Shown: one piece after another, positions 1 to 7,607 of the stretch
Layout of the letters: each line of letters opens with the position of its first letter
Position numbering within the stretch: the first letter of the stretch is position 1
Assembly (NCBI RefSeq): GCF_020639365.1
Contig: NZ_JAINUL010000001.1
Span: forward strand, 852,363 to 916,362
Source of the DNA: Streptomyces flavotricini
GTDB taxonomy: Bacteria > Actinomycetota > Actinomycetes > Streptomycetales > Streptomycetaceae
Length of the DNA: 64,000 nucleotides
Direction: 5' to 3'
The notes under the pieces: generated by a model
The model's database searches: none
What the model saw: the letters and a program-made list of their open reading frames with translations, nothing else
Told to the model about the DNA's origin: nothing
Position numbers and translations under genes: made by a program

Positions 1-1
1 G

Positions 2-448
2 CACACCCCGGCGGGTACGGAACCGGACCGGGACGGGCTGGCCCGGCTGCTGGCGCGGGCGCTCCCGGACGGCGACGACGCGCTGCGCAGGGCGGTGCTG
101 TTCGCCCGGCCCGGCCAGGCCCTTCAGCCGGACACCGGGGAGGAGGGGCGCCACGTCGACTTCGACCCGGCCGCTTCGGGGAGGCGGCTGGTGCTCCTCG
201 CCGTACGGGGCGAGCCGGCGGACCGGGCTGCCGAGCTGGCCCGGGCGGTCGCCCGCGCCCGCCGCGCAGGGGCGCTGAGTGCCTGGCCTCCCGGGCGGCG
301 GCCGGGGCGGAGCGTTCTGGTGCTGCTGCCCGCGTCGCGCCTGACGGCGGTTCGGGCGGCGGTGGCGGAGGACTTCCGAGGCCGGGGCAGGCCGGTACCG
401 CGCTTCCTGAACATCACCGTGGCCGGTGCGGCCCGGCGGGAGGAATGA
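2..448 (+). CDS. C-terminal part of an unrecognised protein (5' truncated by window edge)
   Basis: An open frame enters from the left edge and ends with TGA at 446-448. The roughly 148 visible residues are rich in Ala, Arg and Gly and show no catalytic motif, signal peptide or membrane segment that I recognise. The central part (residues like RRLVLLAVRG and SVLVLLPAS) looks like alternating beta strands and helices of a soluble cytoplasmic domain. Third-position GC is high, which supports real coding. It lies 53 bases upstream of the phosphoesterase start and may or may not share its transcript. No function can be assigned without the N-terminal part. Confidence 0.6.
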   Translation, partial: HTPAGTEPDRDGLARLLARALPDGDDALRRAVLFARPGQALQPDTGEEGRHVDFDPAASGRRLVLLAVRGEPADRAAELARAVARARRAGALSAWPPGRRPGRSVLVLLPASRLTAVRAAVAEDFRGRGRPVPRFLNITVAGAARREE

Positions 449-501
449 ACCACCCGCGAGGAACGACCACCCACACCCACACCCACCAGGAGGAACCTCT
501 C

Positions 502-1824
502 ATGCCCTCACCCATGGCCGCCGCGAGAGGCGCGACCCGCCGGTCCGCGCTCGTGGCCGCACTCGGCACGCTCGGCCTGCTGGGCGCGTTCACCGTGGCC
601 AACTCACAGGCCGCCGAGACGGGTTCGGCGGCCGCGCGGACGCCGGCGGCCGCCGCCCTGCCGACGTACGACCACGTGGTGGTCGTCGTGTACGAGAACA
701 AGCAGTACGGCGAGATCATCGGCAGCGCGAACGCCCCTTACGTCAACCAGCTCGCGAACGGCGGCGCCAGCCTGACCGGCATGAAGGCGCTGACCCACCC
801 CAGCCAGCCGAACTACTTCAACCTGTTCTCCGGCTCCACCCAGGGCATCACCGGGGACGGCTGCTACACCCCGCAGTCGATGAGTGCGGCCAACCTCGGC
901 CAGGAGCTGATCGCGGCCGGGAAGACGTTCGCCACGTACAACGAGGACCTGCCGGCCGAGGGGTCCACGGCCTGTACCAACGGCCAGTACGCGCAGAAGC
1001 ACAACCCGTGGTTCGCCTTCAAGAACGTACCGCTGAATACGGGGAAAACCTGGACACAATTCCCGCAGAACGACTTCGGGGCGCTGCCGAACCTGTCCTT
1101 CGTCGTGCCGAACCAGTGCAACGACATGCACTCGTGCTCGGTGACCACGGGTGACACCTGGACGAGGAACAACATCGACGCGTACGCGCAGTGGGCGAAG
1201 GCCAACAACAGCCTGCTGGTCCTGACGTGGGACGAGGACAACTACCTCGGCTCCAACCAGATCGCCACGGTGTTCTACGGGGCGAAGGTGAAGACCGGCA
1301 AGTACGCCACCGCCTTCAACCACCACCACCTGCTGCGCACCTTCGAGGACCTGTTCGGCACGGCGACGCACGCGGGCAACGCGGCGAACGTCCAGCCGAT
1401 CACCGAGGTCTTCGACGGGGCCACCACGCCGACGCCCACGCCCACCCCGACCCCCACCCCCGGTGACCTGAAGCTGACCGACCCCGGCCCCCAGACCTGC
1501 AAGTTCAACCAGACCTGCACCATCCAACTCACCACCACCGGAGGCAAACCCACGGCAAACCCACCCTCCACTACACCGCCACCGGACTCCCCTTCGGCCT
1601 CACCATCGACACCAACACCGGCCGCATCACCGGCAAACCCTGGACCACCGGAACCCTCCAGATCACCGCAACCGCCACCGACTCCACCCCGACCACCGCC
1701 ACCACCACCTTCCCCCTCACCGTCACCTGGTTCTGACCGTCAGCCGGGGGGGCGGGCGCACGCCGCCCGCCCCGAAGCGGCATCCGGTTCCACGCGAAAC
1801 AGTGACATGCATCACCAGCGGTGA
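502..1824 (+). CDS. Secreted phosphoesterase (acid phosphatase/phospholipase C-like, PF04185 type), C-terminal domain out of frame
   Basis: The ATG at 502 follows AGGAGGAA (about 488-495). Residues 1-40 form a signal peptide with a twin-Arg-containing n-region (GATRRSALVAALGTLGLLGAF) and Ala-rich cleavage region. The catalytic domain begins YDHVVVVVYENKQYGEIIG and includes THPSQPNYFNLFSGS, NNSLLVLTWDEDN and FNHHHLLRTFEDLFG, the metal-binding motifs expected of the phosphoesterase/alkaline phosphatase fold. A PT-repeat linker follows. The C-terminus then turns into Pro/Ser-rich nonsense because an 11-bp tandem duplication (1543-1564) shifts the frame. Reading without one copy restores a putative Ig-like domain (KPTLHYTATGLPFGLTIDT, then GRITGKPW) ending LTVTWF at TGA 1734-1736. 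The catalytic domain is untouched, so the enzyme may still work. The shifted frame runs through a terminator hairpin to 1824. Likely an extracellular phosphatase; the substrate is unknown. Confidence 0.8.
   Translation: MPSPMAAARGATRRSALVAALGTLGLLGAFTVANSQAAETGSAAARTPAAAALPTYDHVVVVVYENKQYGEIIGSANAPYVNQLANGGASLTGMKALTHPSQPNYFNLFSGSTQGITGDGCYTPQSMSAANLGQELIAAGKTFATYNEDLPAEGSTACTNGQYAQKHNPWFAFKNVPLNTGKTWTQFPQNDFGALPNLSFVVPNQCNDMHSCSVTTGDTWTRNNIDAYAQWAKANNSLLVLTWDEDNYLGSNQIATVFYGAKVKTGKYATAFNHHHLLRTFEDLFGTATHAGNAANVQPITEVFDGATTPTPTPTPTPTPGDLKLTDPGPQTCKFNQTCTIQLTTTGGKPTANPPSTTPPPDSPSASPSTPTPAASPANPGPPEPSRSPQPPPTPPRPPPPPPSPSPSPGSDRQPGGRAHAARPEAASGSTRNSDMHHQR
1543..1564 (+). repeat. 11-bp perfect tandem duplication causing a frameshift
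   Basis: The unit GGCAAACCCAC occurs at 1543-1553 and again at 1554-1564 with no spacer. Eleven bases added inside a reading frame shift it by -1. With one copy removed the downstream sequence reads as a clean Ig-like domain with a stop at 1736; with both copies it reads as Pro/Ser-rich low-complexity sequence. This is seen directly. Replication slippage is the simplest origin, but an assembly error cannot be excluded. Confidence 0.85.
1749..1773 (+). terminator. GC-rich hairpin after the ancestral phosphoesterase stop
   Basis: GGGGCGGGCG (1749-1758) pairs with CGCCCGCCCC (1764-1773) around a 5-base loop. It starts 12 bases after TGA 1734-1736, the stop used if one copy of the duplication is ignored. 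The currently open frame reads straight through it, which argues that 1736 is the original gene end. There is no U-tract, as is common in Streptomyces. Confidence 0.6.
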
Positions 1825-2177
1825 ACTGATCACGGAAGCATTACGTCCGTTCCCCTCTCCCCGACATGTCGATATTTGTCCCACTCGAATCGACATTCCC
1901 CTCTTCGCCCGACATGGGTGTCCACAACGGCGGCACCATCTGCGGCAACTCGCCATGTCACAGCCGTGTCTGATGGAGGATCCCGATCTCACGCGGCCGG
2001 CCGGCCATCCGGTCAGCACGACCGTCCGCCCATTTCAAGCCCGGCGCCCGGCTCTGCCCCGCGGCCCGGCGGCGAGACTTGCCAGCCCGTTCCGGGGCTT
2101 CTAAGAATGGCGGCCCGGCCCCCGCGCTCCAGCAGCTCAGGCGCAGGACGCATCGCAGAAACCACGTGAGGTCACGC
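1825..2177. promoter_or_regulatory. Intergenic region with CGACAT repeats upstream of the CAP-domain gene
   Basis: No convincing gene is present. The stretch 1840-1930 is clearly less GC-rich than its surroundings and holds the palindrome CGACATGTCG (1862-1871) plus further CGACAT copies at 1891-1896 and 1910-1915. This probably contains the promoter and operator of the secreted CAP protein at 2178. The binding protein is unknown. Confidence 0.35.
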
Positions 2178-2951
2178 ATGCACAAGCACCGCAAGAAGAC
2201 GCACTACAAGAAAATAACCATCGCCGCCGTCGCCCTCGGCCTCGTGGGCATACCCACGGCCGCCATGGCGTGCCTGCACACCAATGAGGCGGGTGGGGCG
2301 AAGGCCGGCGGCAGGCACGGCATGCGCCCCTCCCACACCGCCCCCTCCCCCACCGAGTCGATCGTGACCGTGGCGGAGCCGACGGACGCACCGGTCCCGT
2401 TGGGGACCGAGACGGCCACCCCGGCCGCGCAGACCACGCAGGCCCCTGAGCCGGAGCGGCCTGCCACCGGGCCGACGCGGCAGCCCCCCGCGGCGAAGCC
2501 CGCGCGCCCGGCCCCGGCGAAGCCGTCGGCCCCGCCCACCGCGGAGCAGCCGGCCACCCCGGCGGGCGGGGCCTCCGGGCCGGCCGCCGAGGTGGTGGCC
2601 CTCGTGAACAAGGAGCGCGCCAAGGTCGGCTGCTCGGCGCTCACCGTCAACCCGAAGCTGACGGCCGCCGCGCTCAACCACAGCCAGGACATGGCCTCGC
2701 ACTCCAACATGTCGCACACCGGATCCGACGGATCGGACCCGGGCGAGCGCATCACCCGGAGCGGCTTCGCCTGGACGACTTACGGCGAGAACGTCGCCTA
2801 CGGGTACAGCACGCCCGAGCAGGTCATGACCGGCTGGATGAACAGCCCCGGGCACCGCGAGAACATCCTCAACTGTGCCTTCAAGGAGATCGGCGTCGGC
2901 CTCGCGCAGCCGAACTCCTACTGGACGCAGGACTTCGGCACGGCCCGCTGA
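2178..2951 (+). CDS. Secreted CAP/SCP-domain protein
   Basis: The ATG at 2178 follows GTGAGG. A basic n-region (MHKHRKKTHYKK) and hydrophobic core (ITIAAVALGLVGIPTAA) form an export signal; the following MACLH is a weak lipobox, so lipidation is possible but not clear. A long Pro/Ala/Thr-rich linker (about residues 30-135) leads to a C-terminal CAP domain from EVVALVNKERAKVGCSAL. CAP hallmarks are visible: NHSQDMASHSNMSHTGSDG (motif His and Ser), YGENVAYGY, and MNSPGHRENILNCAFKEIG. Two Cys in the domain (in KVGCSAL and ILNCAF) may form a disulfide. In streptomycetes these proteins are extracellular and mostly uncharacterised. The linker suggests cell-wall spanning. It ends ten bases before the convergent ROK gene. 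Confidence 0.9.
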   Translation: MHKHRKKTHYKKITIAAVALGLVGIPTAAMACLHTNEAGGAKAGGRHGMRPSHTAPSPTESIVTVAEPTDAPVPLGTETATPAAQTTQAPEPERPATGPTRQPPAAKPARPAPAKPSAPPTAEQPATPAGGASGPAAEVVALVNKERAKVGCSALTVNPKLTAAALNHSQDMASHSNMSHTGSDGSDPGERITRSGFAWTTYGENVAYGYSTPEQVMTGWMNSPGHRENILNCAFKEIGVGLAQPNSYWTQDFGTAR

Positions 2952-2960
2952 CGGCTCCCG

Positions 2961-4202
2961 CTAGCGGGAGGTGTCGAACACCTCGTCCCGCGTCGTGGCC
3001 AGGGCGCACTCCAGCGCCCCGCGCAGGACGGGGTGTTCGCGGATGTCGGCGAGGACCAGGGGCGGCTGGCAGGCGGACAGTTCGGCGAGCTCGGCCTCGA
3101 CCAGGGCGCGCAGCGGTTCGCCGCCCGCCAGGAACACTCCGCCGGAGAGGACCACGAGCTCGGGGTCGAGTACGCCGGCGATCGAGGACAGGCCGGTGGC
3201 GACGGCCGTCGCGAACTCCTCCAGCACCTTGCGGTACGGGCCTTCGGCCTCGGCCGAGGCCCGCCTCAGGATGGCCATGGCCTCCTCGAGCGCCGGGTCG
3301 GCCGCCCCGCGCCGTCCCGTGCCGGCGAGGGGCTCAGCGCCGTCGGCGACGTGGTCGATGCCGTGCCTGCGCGCCATCTCGGGCACGACCTGGAAGCCGG
3401 CCAGGTCCTGGTAGCCGCCGGTCTCGGCCACTTCGGGGTTGCGCACCAGCGGGGTGCCGGGGACGGGCATGAAGCCGACCTCGCCCGCCCCGCCCGTACG
3501 CCCGCGGTACAGGCGGCCGCCGAACATCATGGCGGCGCCGATGCCCTCCTCGTTCCACAGCAGGAAGAAGTCCTCGTACCCGCGGGCCGCTCCGGTACGC
3601 CCCTCGGCGATGGCGACGAGGTTGACGTCGTTCTCGCAGACGACGGGCATCGGGAGTCCGGCCGCCAGTTCCCGCAGCAGGGTCGGCGACTGCCAGCCCG
3701 GCAGGTGGCTGGGGTAGCGGAGCCGGCCCTCGCGGTGGTCGAAGGCCATCGGGGCCCCTACGACGACCCGGTGGATGGCGTCGGAGGTGAGCCCGGCCGC
3801 CCGGGCGGCTCCCTCGACGGCCGCGATCACCTGGTCGACCTCGCCGCCGCACGCCTCCGGGGAGGTGAGCTCGTACGTGCCGATCGTCCGCCCGGTGAGG
3901 TCCGCGACCGCCGTACGGATCAGGCCGGGCGTCACGTCGAGCCCGGCCACGTACGCGGCCGCCGGGTTGAGGGTGTACAGCAGGGCGCCCGGTCCGGGGT
4001 GCCCGGCGGAGGTGCCGCCGGCCACGACGAGGCCGGAATCCTCCAGGCGGGCCAGCATCTGGGAGGACGTCGGCTTGGACAGCCCGGACAGCCGGGCGAT
4101 CTGGGCCCGGGACAGCGGCCCCTGCTCCAGCAGGAGCTCCAGGGCCGCCCGGTCGTTCAAGGTGCGCAGGACCCGGGGTACGCCGGGCACTCGGTTCGTC
4201 AC
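2961..4202 (-). CDS. ROK-family transcriptional regulator (NagC/XylR-like)
   Basis: The start is GTG (4202-4200), preceded by CAGGGG at suitable spacing; 413 residues fits the family. An N-terminal winged HTH (LNDRAALELLLEQGPLSRAQIARLSGLSKPTSSQMLARLEDSGLV) is followed by the ROK domain (YVAGLDVTPGLIRTAVADLTG, with MPVVCENDVNLVAIAEGRTG and VVLSGGVFLAGG). The cysteine-rich zinc motif of typical ROK sugar kinases (CxCGxxGC) is absent, as expected for a regulator that only senses ligand. It probably represses a sugar-uptake operon, but no sugar transporter lies next to it here, so the target is unknown. The DinB-like gene is 74 bases upstream in the same direction. Confidence 0.88.
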   Translation of the reverse strand: MTNRVPGVPRVLRTLNDRAALELLLEQGPLSRAQIARLSGLSKPTSSQMLARLEDSGLVVAGGTSAGHPGPGALLYTLNPAAAYVAGLDVTPGLIRTAVADLTGRTIGTYELTSPEACGGEVDQVIAAVEGAARAAGLTSDAIHRVVVGAPMAFDHREGRLRYPSHLPGWQSPTLLRELAAGLPMPVVCENDVNLVAIAEGRTGAARGYEDFFLLWNEEGIGAAMMFGGRLYRGRTGGAGEVGFMPVPGTPLVRNPEVAETGGYQDLAGFQVVPEMARRHGIDHVADGAEPLAGTGRRGAADPALEEAMAILRRASAEAEGPYRKVLEEFATAVATGLSSIAGVLDPELVVLSGGVFLAGGEPLRALVEAELAELSACQPPLVLADIREHPVLRGALECALATTRDEVFDTSR

Positions 4203-4276
4203 ACGTACCCCTGGTCGGCTGTCAGAAGATCTTCCCGTCCATAGTAGCGGCGCCTGCCCGGCCGGGCCGCGGGCCG

Positions 4277-4843
4277 CTACTGGCCCACTCTTCCGTCGAC
4301 GCACTCGCGCAGCAGGTCGGCCTGGCCGCAGTGCCTGGCGTACTCCTCGATCCGGTGCACCATCAGCTCCCGGATCGCGATCCCGTCCTTCCCCACGCGC
4401 TCGCCCAGGTCCGGGTGGGCGGCCAGCGCCGCGTCGGTCGCGGCCTGCTCGCGCTCCAGATCGGCACGGGCGGCATCGACCACCGCCTGATCGGCGACGG
4501 CTCCGTGGAAGTCCGCGTCCTTCACGCCGTACAGCTTCGGCAGCGGTTCGCCGTCGGTGATCCAGTTGCGCCAGTCCCGTTCCACCTCGGCGAGGTGGCG
4601 CACCAGGCCCAGCAGGGACATCGTCGAGGGAGGCACCGACCGGCGGGCGAGCTGCTCCGCGTCCAGGTCCTCGCACTTCATGCGCAGGGTGATGCGGTAG
4701 TTGGCGAGGAAGTCCTGCAGGGTCGCGAGTTCGCCGTCGGGACTGTTCTCGTTGTTGCGGGGGTCGTCGTCCGGGTCGGCCCACATGTCGGGGTAGACGG
4801 TCGCCCGGGTCCATCGCGCGGATTGATCGCTCATGCCTCGCAT
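4277..4843 (-). CDS. DinB/DUF664-family protein
   Basis: About 186-188 residues, all helical in character, with LVRHLAEVERDWRNWITDG and MVHRIEEYARHCGQADLLRECVDG. These carry the spaced His residues (LVRHLAEVE, MVHRIEEYARH) that bind a divalent metal in DinB four-helix bundles. DUF664 proteins of this size are often thiol S-transferase-like (mycothiol or bacillithiol-type), but the substrate cannot be predicted. Two starts are possible, ATG 4843 and ATG 4834; neither has well-spaced Shine-Dalgarno sequence (GAGG sits just before 4834). The last two residues before the stop are GQ. Confidence 0.85.
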   Translation of the reverse strand: MRGMSDQSARWTRATVYPDMWADPDDDPRNNENSPDGELATLQDFLANYRITLRMKCEDLDAEQLARRSVPPSTMSLLGLVRHLAEVERDWRNWITDGEPLPKLYGVKDADFHGAVADQAVVDAARADLEREQAATDAALAAHPDLGERVGKDGIAIRELMVHRIEEYARHCGQADLLRECVDGRVGQ

Positions 4844-5029
4844 GGTCGTCCGCGAAGGCGCGGGTCCGCCACCGAATTCGGGAGCCGGGGGCGGGCGTGG
4901 CGTCAGCCTCCCGCCGGGCTTGGACGCGCATGGGCCGGATCCGGAAGCACCGGTGGGGGCCGTCGAGTTCCCTCGGGCCGAATCCGGTCTTCGCCGCGCA
5001 CGCCTCGCCCCGTCCCGGGGCGGGACCGG

Positions 5030-5653
5030 TCAGGGCGCGGGCATGCGCGCCGGGGCCTCCCACGCGAACCCGTCCGGGTCGGCGAAGGCCTCCCCGTCGC
5101 CGCCGAGCACCAGCCGGTGCGATCCCGTCCCGTCGACGGGGACGCCGACCTCCTTGGCGAGGGCGCGGCGCCCGTAGAGCGCCAGCTTGACGCCACCCGA
5201 CGGGGCCTCGAACTGCACGTACTTGCTGCCGAAGCTCTTGGCGACCGTGAGGCCGCGGTCGAGGTAGAACCGCTTGCTCCCGAGCACGTCCGCGGATCCG
5301 AGCAGGAGCACCATCTCGTCGAACCGCAGCGGGGCGGGGCCCCCGTCCTTCTTCTCCGAGGTGGCGACCTTCCAGATCGTCCCGTCCGGTGCCCGGACGA
5401 CGCCCCCGTAGCCCCAGAAGGACTTCGCGGCGGGCTTCAGCGGCGTGGCACCGGCGTCGAGGGCGGCGCCGATGAAGCCGTCGACCACGGACGGCCGGGA
5501 CACGGTGAGCGCGAGCGCGAACCCGCGGAAGCCGGTCGTCGGTGCCTGCGACGCGCGCAGGCCCACCTGGTCGCCGAGGCCGAAGGCGGTGTAGAAGCGG
5601 TCGGCGGCCGTGGTGTCGGCCACCTCGAGGGTGACGGATGCGATGGAGTTCAT
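5030..5653 (-). CDS. VOC-family (glyoxalase-like) protein, two tandem domains
   Basis: ATG 5653 is preceded by GAAGGAC at about five bases. The 207 residues hold two VOC half-domains: MNSIASVTLEVADTTAADRFYTA begins the first and RFDEMVLLLGSADVLGSKRFYLDRGL the second, with GSHRLVLGGDGEAFADPDGFAWE at the end. VOC proteins bind a metal and act as dioxygenases, isomerases or resistance proteins; nothing here fixes the substrate. It is the last gene of a minus-strand set VOC-AraC-VOC and starts five bases after the AraC remnant ends. A common Streptomyces arrangement couples such VOC genes to a small AraC regulator. Confidence 0.85.
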   Translation of the reverse strand: MNSIASVTLEVADTTAADRFYTAFGLGDQVGLRASQAPTTGFRGFALALTVSRPSVVDGFIGAALDAGATPLKPAAKSFWGYGGVVRAPDGTIWKVATSEKKDGGPAPLRFDEMVLLLGSADVLGSKRFYLDRGLTVAKSFGSKYVQFEAPSGGVKLALYGRRALAKEVGVPVDGTGSHRLVLGGDGEAFADPDGFAWEAPARMPAP

Positions 5654-5658
5654 GTCCT

Positions 5659-5991
5659 TCACGCTAGTTGTGGCGGGGCGGCCGGTGCTTCTCGATTCCT
5701 GACCGGTCCGCGGGCGCCCGGCGGTACGCCGGCCGGCCGGGTGGGGCGGGCGCCGAAGCCGGCGCGCTCGATGCGACGCGCCATCAGATAGTCGTACGGC
5801 GACTTCCCGTACGCGAGCCGGAACTGCCGGCTGAGCTGCCCGGCGGCCATGCTCGCGCCGCGGGCGAGCGCCTCGACGTCCAGCGGATGGGCGTACTCCC
5901 GGTCGATCCGGTCGCGGACGCGGCGCAGCCGGGCGAAGTCCTTCAGGCGCTGTGCCTCGGTGAGTGCGCGCCCCCATGCGGGATTGCACAT
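5659..5991 (-). pseudogene. AraC-family regulator with internal deletion of the second HTH
   Basis: The 110-residue frame starts MCNPAWGRALTEAQRLKDF and contains a normal first AraC helix-turn-helix (HPLDVEALARGASMAAGQLSRQFRLAYGKSPYDYLMARRIERA). Intact relatives, as I recall them, continue with the second HTH (a stretch like MALLRRGDLSVTEVCFAVGC and onwards) before a tail ending in PVRNREAP. Here the sequence jumps from ARRIERA through about 17 Arg/Pro/Gly residues to GPVRNREAPAAPPQLA. About 40-60 residues including the second recognition helix are therefore missing, while head and tail stay in the same frame. AraC proteins need both HTHs to bind DNA well, so this is probably non-functional. 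It sits between two VOC genes that it would have controlled. Confidence 0.7.
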
Positions 5992-6021
5992 GCGAGAACC
6001 CCCTCTGCTCGGTGTCGCGAC

Positions 6022-6432
6022 TCAGCGCAGTTCCTGGATCCGGATCAGGTTGCCCGCGGGGTCGCGGAAGGCGCAGTCGCGGATGCCGTACGGCTGCTCG
6101 GTCGGCTCCTGCACGACCTCGGCGTCGCCGCCCCGGACCTTCTCGAAGGTGGCGTCGAGGTCCCGGGTGGCCAGCAGGATCCAGCCGTACGTGCCCTTGG
6201 CCATCATCTCGACGATGGTGCGGCGCTCGGCGTCGGTGATGCCGGGGTCGGCGGCCGGCGGTGCCAGCAAAATGGACGTGCCGGGCTGGCCGACGGGGCC
6301 GACGGTGATCCAGCGCATCTTGCCCTGGCCGACATCGCTGCGGACTTCGAACCCGAGGGTGTCGCGGTAGAAGGCCAGGGCGGCCTCCGGGTCGTCGTGC
6401 GGCAGGGAGCTCGTGTGAATGGTGATGTCCAT
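6022..6432 (-). CDS. VOC-family (glyoxalase-like) protein
   Basis: A single compact VOC domain of 136 residues from MDITIHTSSLPHDDPEAALAFYRDTLGF to DCAFRDPAGNLIRIQEL. The first His (HTSSLPHDD) and the last Glu (IQEL) are in the expected metal-ligand positions. I chose ATG 6432 because the family starts with MDITIH; an upstream start at 6474 would add 14 unlikely residues. The ribosome-binding site is weak. It is the first gene of the VOC-AraC-VOC set. Relatives are annotated as bleomycin-resistance/glyoxalase-like, but the ligand is unknown. Confidence 0.88.
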   Translation of the reverse strand: MDITIHTSSLPHDDPEAALAFYRDTLGFEVRSDVGQGKMRWITVGPVGQPGTSILLAPPAADPGITDAERRTIVEMMAKGTYGWILLATRDLDATFEKVRGGDAEVVQEPTEQPYGIRDCAFRDPAGNLIRIQELR

Positions 6433-6499
6433 GACCAACACGGTAGTTCCGGCCCCGTGCCCGCGCTTCTCCATTCCTGATTCCCGATCCGCGTGCCGG

Positions 6500-6601
6500 T
6501 CACCTTCCGACGGTGTTCATCAGGATGATCGCCGCGAGATCGGCCAGGATGACGCAGACGACGCCGAAGATCATGATCCAGGCCCGGCGTGATTCGTCCA
6601 T
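6500..6601 (-). CDS. Small single-pass membrane protein (33 aa)
   Basis: A short frame from ATG 6601 to TGA at 6500 encodes MDESRRAWIMIFGVVCVILA followed by DLAAIILMNTVGR. It has a charged N-terminus (DESRR, inside), one hydrophobic helix of about 22 residues and a short tail. GAAGGG lies just before the ATG, with a short spacer. Codon choice is GC-rich at third positions (GTC, ATC, CTG, GGC). It is divergent from the response regulator at 6811. Streptomyces genomes hold many uncharacterised small membrane proteins of this kind. I infer it is real from the clean hydrophobic pattern. Confidence 0.65.
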   Translation of the reverse strand: MDESRRAWIMIFGVVCVILADLAAIILMNTVGR

Positions 6602-6810
6602 GCCCTTCAGTCAAACCGCACGGCCCCGGAGCGGCAACCAGAGTGCCTCAGGGGCGGGGTTTGTATCCGCCGTGTATCAGGGAGCGCTTGGTCGTCCATC
6701 GAAGCGGGAGGCCGGGCCGGTGACGCCGTCACCGCGCCCGCCACCTGCCGTATCGTTCCATCCGGCGTCGCCCGCCGCTCCGCCCGTCCGCCTCCACAGG
6801 AGTCCTCCCC

Positions 6811-7602
6811 GTGTCCTCGCCCGCCCCCGCCCAGGCCTCCGCGCGCCCCGTGCGCGTGCTGCTGGTGGAGGACGACGAGCTGATGCGCCGGTCCTTCACC
6901 GTCGCCCTCGAACGCTACGGCTACCGGGTGAAGGCCGCGGCCGACGGCCTCGCCGGGCTGGAGCTCTTCCGCGACGGCGGCCGCGACGGCGAGGACACCG
7001 GCGCCGTCCACGGCGGCGAGGGCGACGGCTTCGACCTGCTGATCCTGGACGTGATGCTGCCCGGCCTGGACGGCATCGGGCTGTGCCGCAGGGTCCGGGA
7101 GACCAGCCTGGTGCCGATCCTGATGATGTCCGCCCGCGGCGACGGGCTCGACATCGTGGCCGGTCTGGAGGCCGGGGCGGACGACTACGTCGTCAAGCCC
7201 GTGGACACCTACGTGCTCGTGGCCCGCATCCGCTCGCTGCTGCGCCGGGCGACGTACGCGCCCTCGGCCCCGGGGCCCGGGCGCGCCGCCGGTGAGGAGC
7301 CGGCCCCCTCCCAGGGGGACCTGCTGGTCTTCGGGGACCTGACCCTCGACACCGGCGGCCTGGAGGTATTCGTCTCCGGGACCCCGGTGGCGCTGACCCC
7401 GACCGAGCTGAAGCTGCTGCTGGAGTTCGCCGCCCACCCGGGCGTCGTACTGGAGCGGCACACCCTGCTGCGCAACGTCTGGGAGTACGGCTGGGACGGC
7501 GACAGCCGGGTCGTGGACCTGTGCGTGCAGCGGCTGCGCCGCAAGCTCGGCCGGGACCGGATCGAGACGGTCCGCGGCTTCGGCTACAAGCTCAGGCGCT
7601 GA
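6811..7602 (+). CDS. OmpR/PhoB-family response regulator
   Basis: GTG 6811 follows CAGGAG. The receiver domain shows the acidic pair (LLVEDDELMRR), the phospho-acceptor Asp (DLLILDVMLPGLDG), the conserved Ser (ILMMSARGDG) and Lys (DDYVVKPVD). Between helix 2 and strand 3 there is an unusual Gly/Asp-rich insertion (GGRDGEDTGAVHGGEGDG). A winged-helix effector domain follows (VALTPTELKLLLEFAAHPGVVLERHTLL to VDLCVQRLRRKLGRDRIETVRGFGYKL). The kinase gene starts 5 bases after its stop, so the two are co-translated. The ABC exporter downstream is the likely target. TGTATC/GATACA elements occur upstream of both this gene and the exporter. Confidence 0.93.
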   Translation: MSSPAPAQASARPVRVLLVEDDELMRRSFTVALERYGYRVKAAADGLAGLELFRDGGRDGEDTGAVHGGEGDGFDLLILDVMLPGLDGIGLCRRVRETSLVPILMMSARGDGLDIVAGLEAGADDYVVKPVDTYVLVARIRSLLRRATYAPSAPGPGRAAGEEPAPSQGDLLVFGDLTLDTGGLEVFVSGTPVALTPTELKLLLEFAAHPGVVLERHTLLRNVWEYGWDGDSRVVDLCVQRLRRKLGRDRIETVRGFGYKLRR

Positions 7603-7607
7603 GTCCG

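Noticed and set aside
1565..1824. Pro/Ser-rich extension of the phosphoesterase as a genuine cell-wall linker
   Set aside because: Another frame of the same DNA encodes a clean Ig-like domain with a stop and terminator; the Pro-rich reading only arises after the 11-bp duplication.
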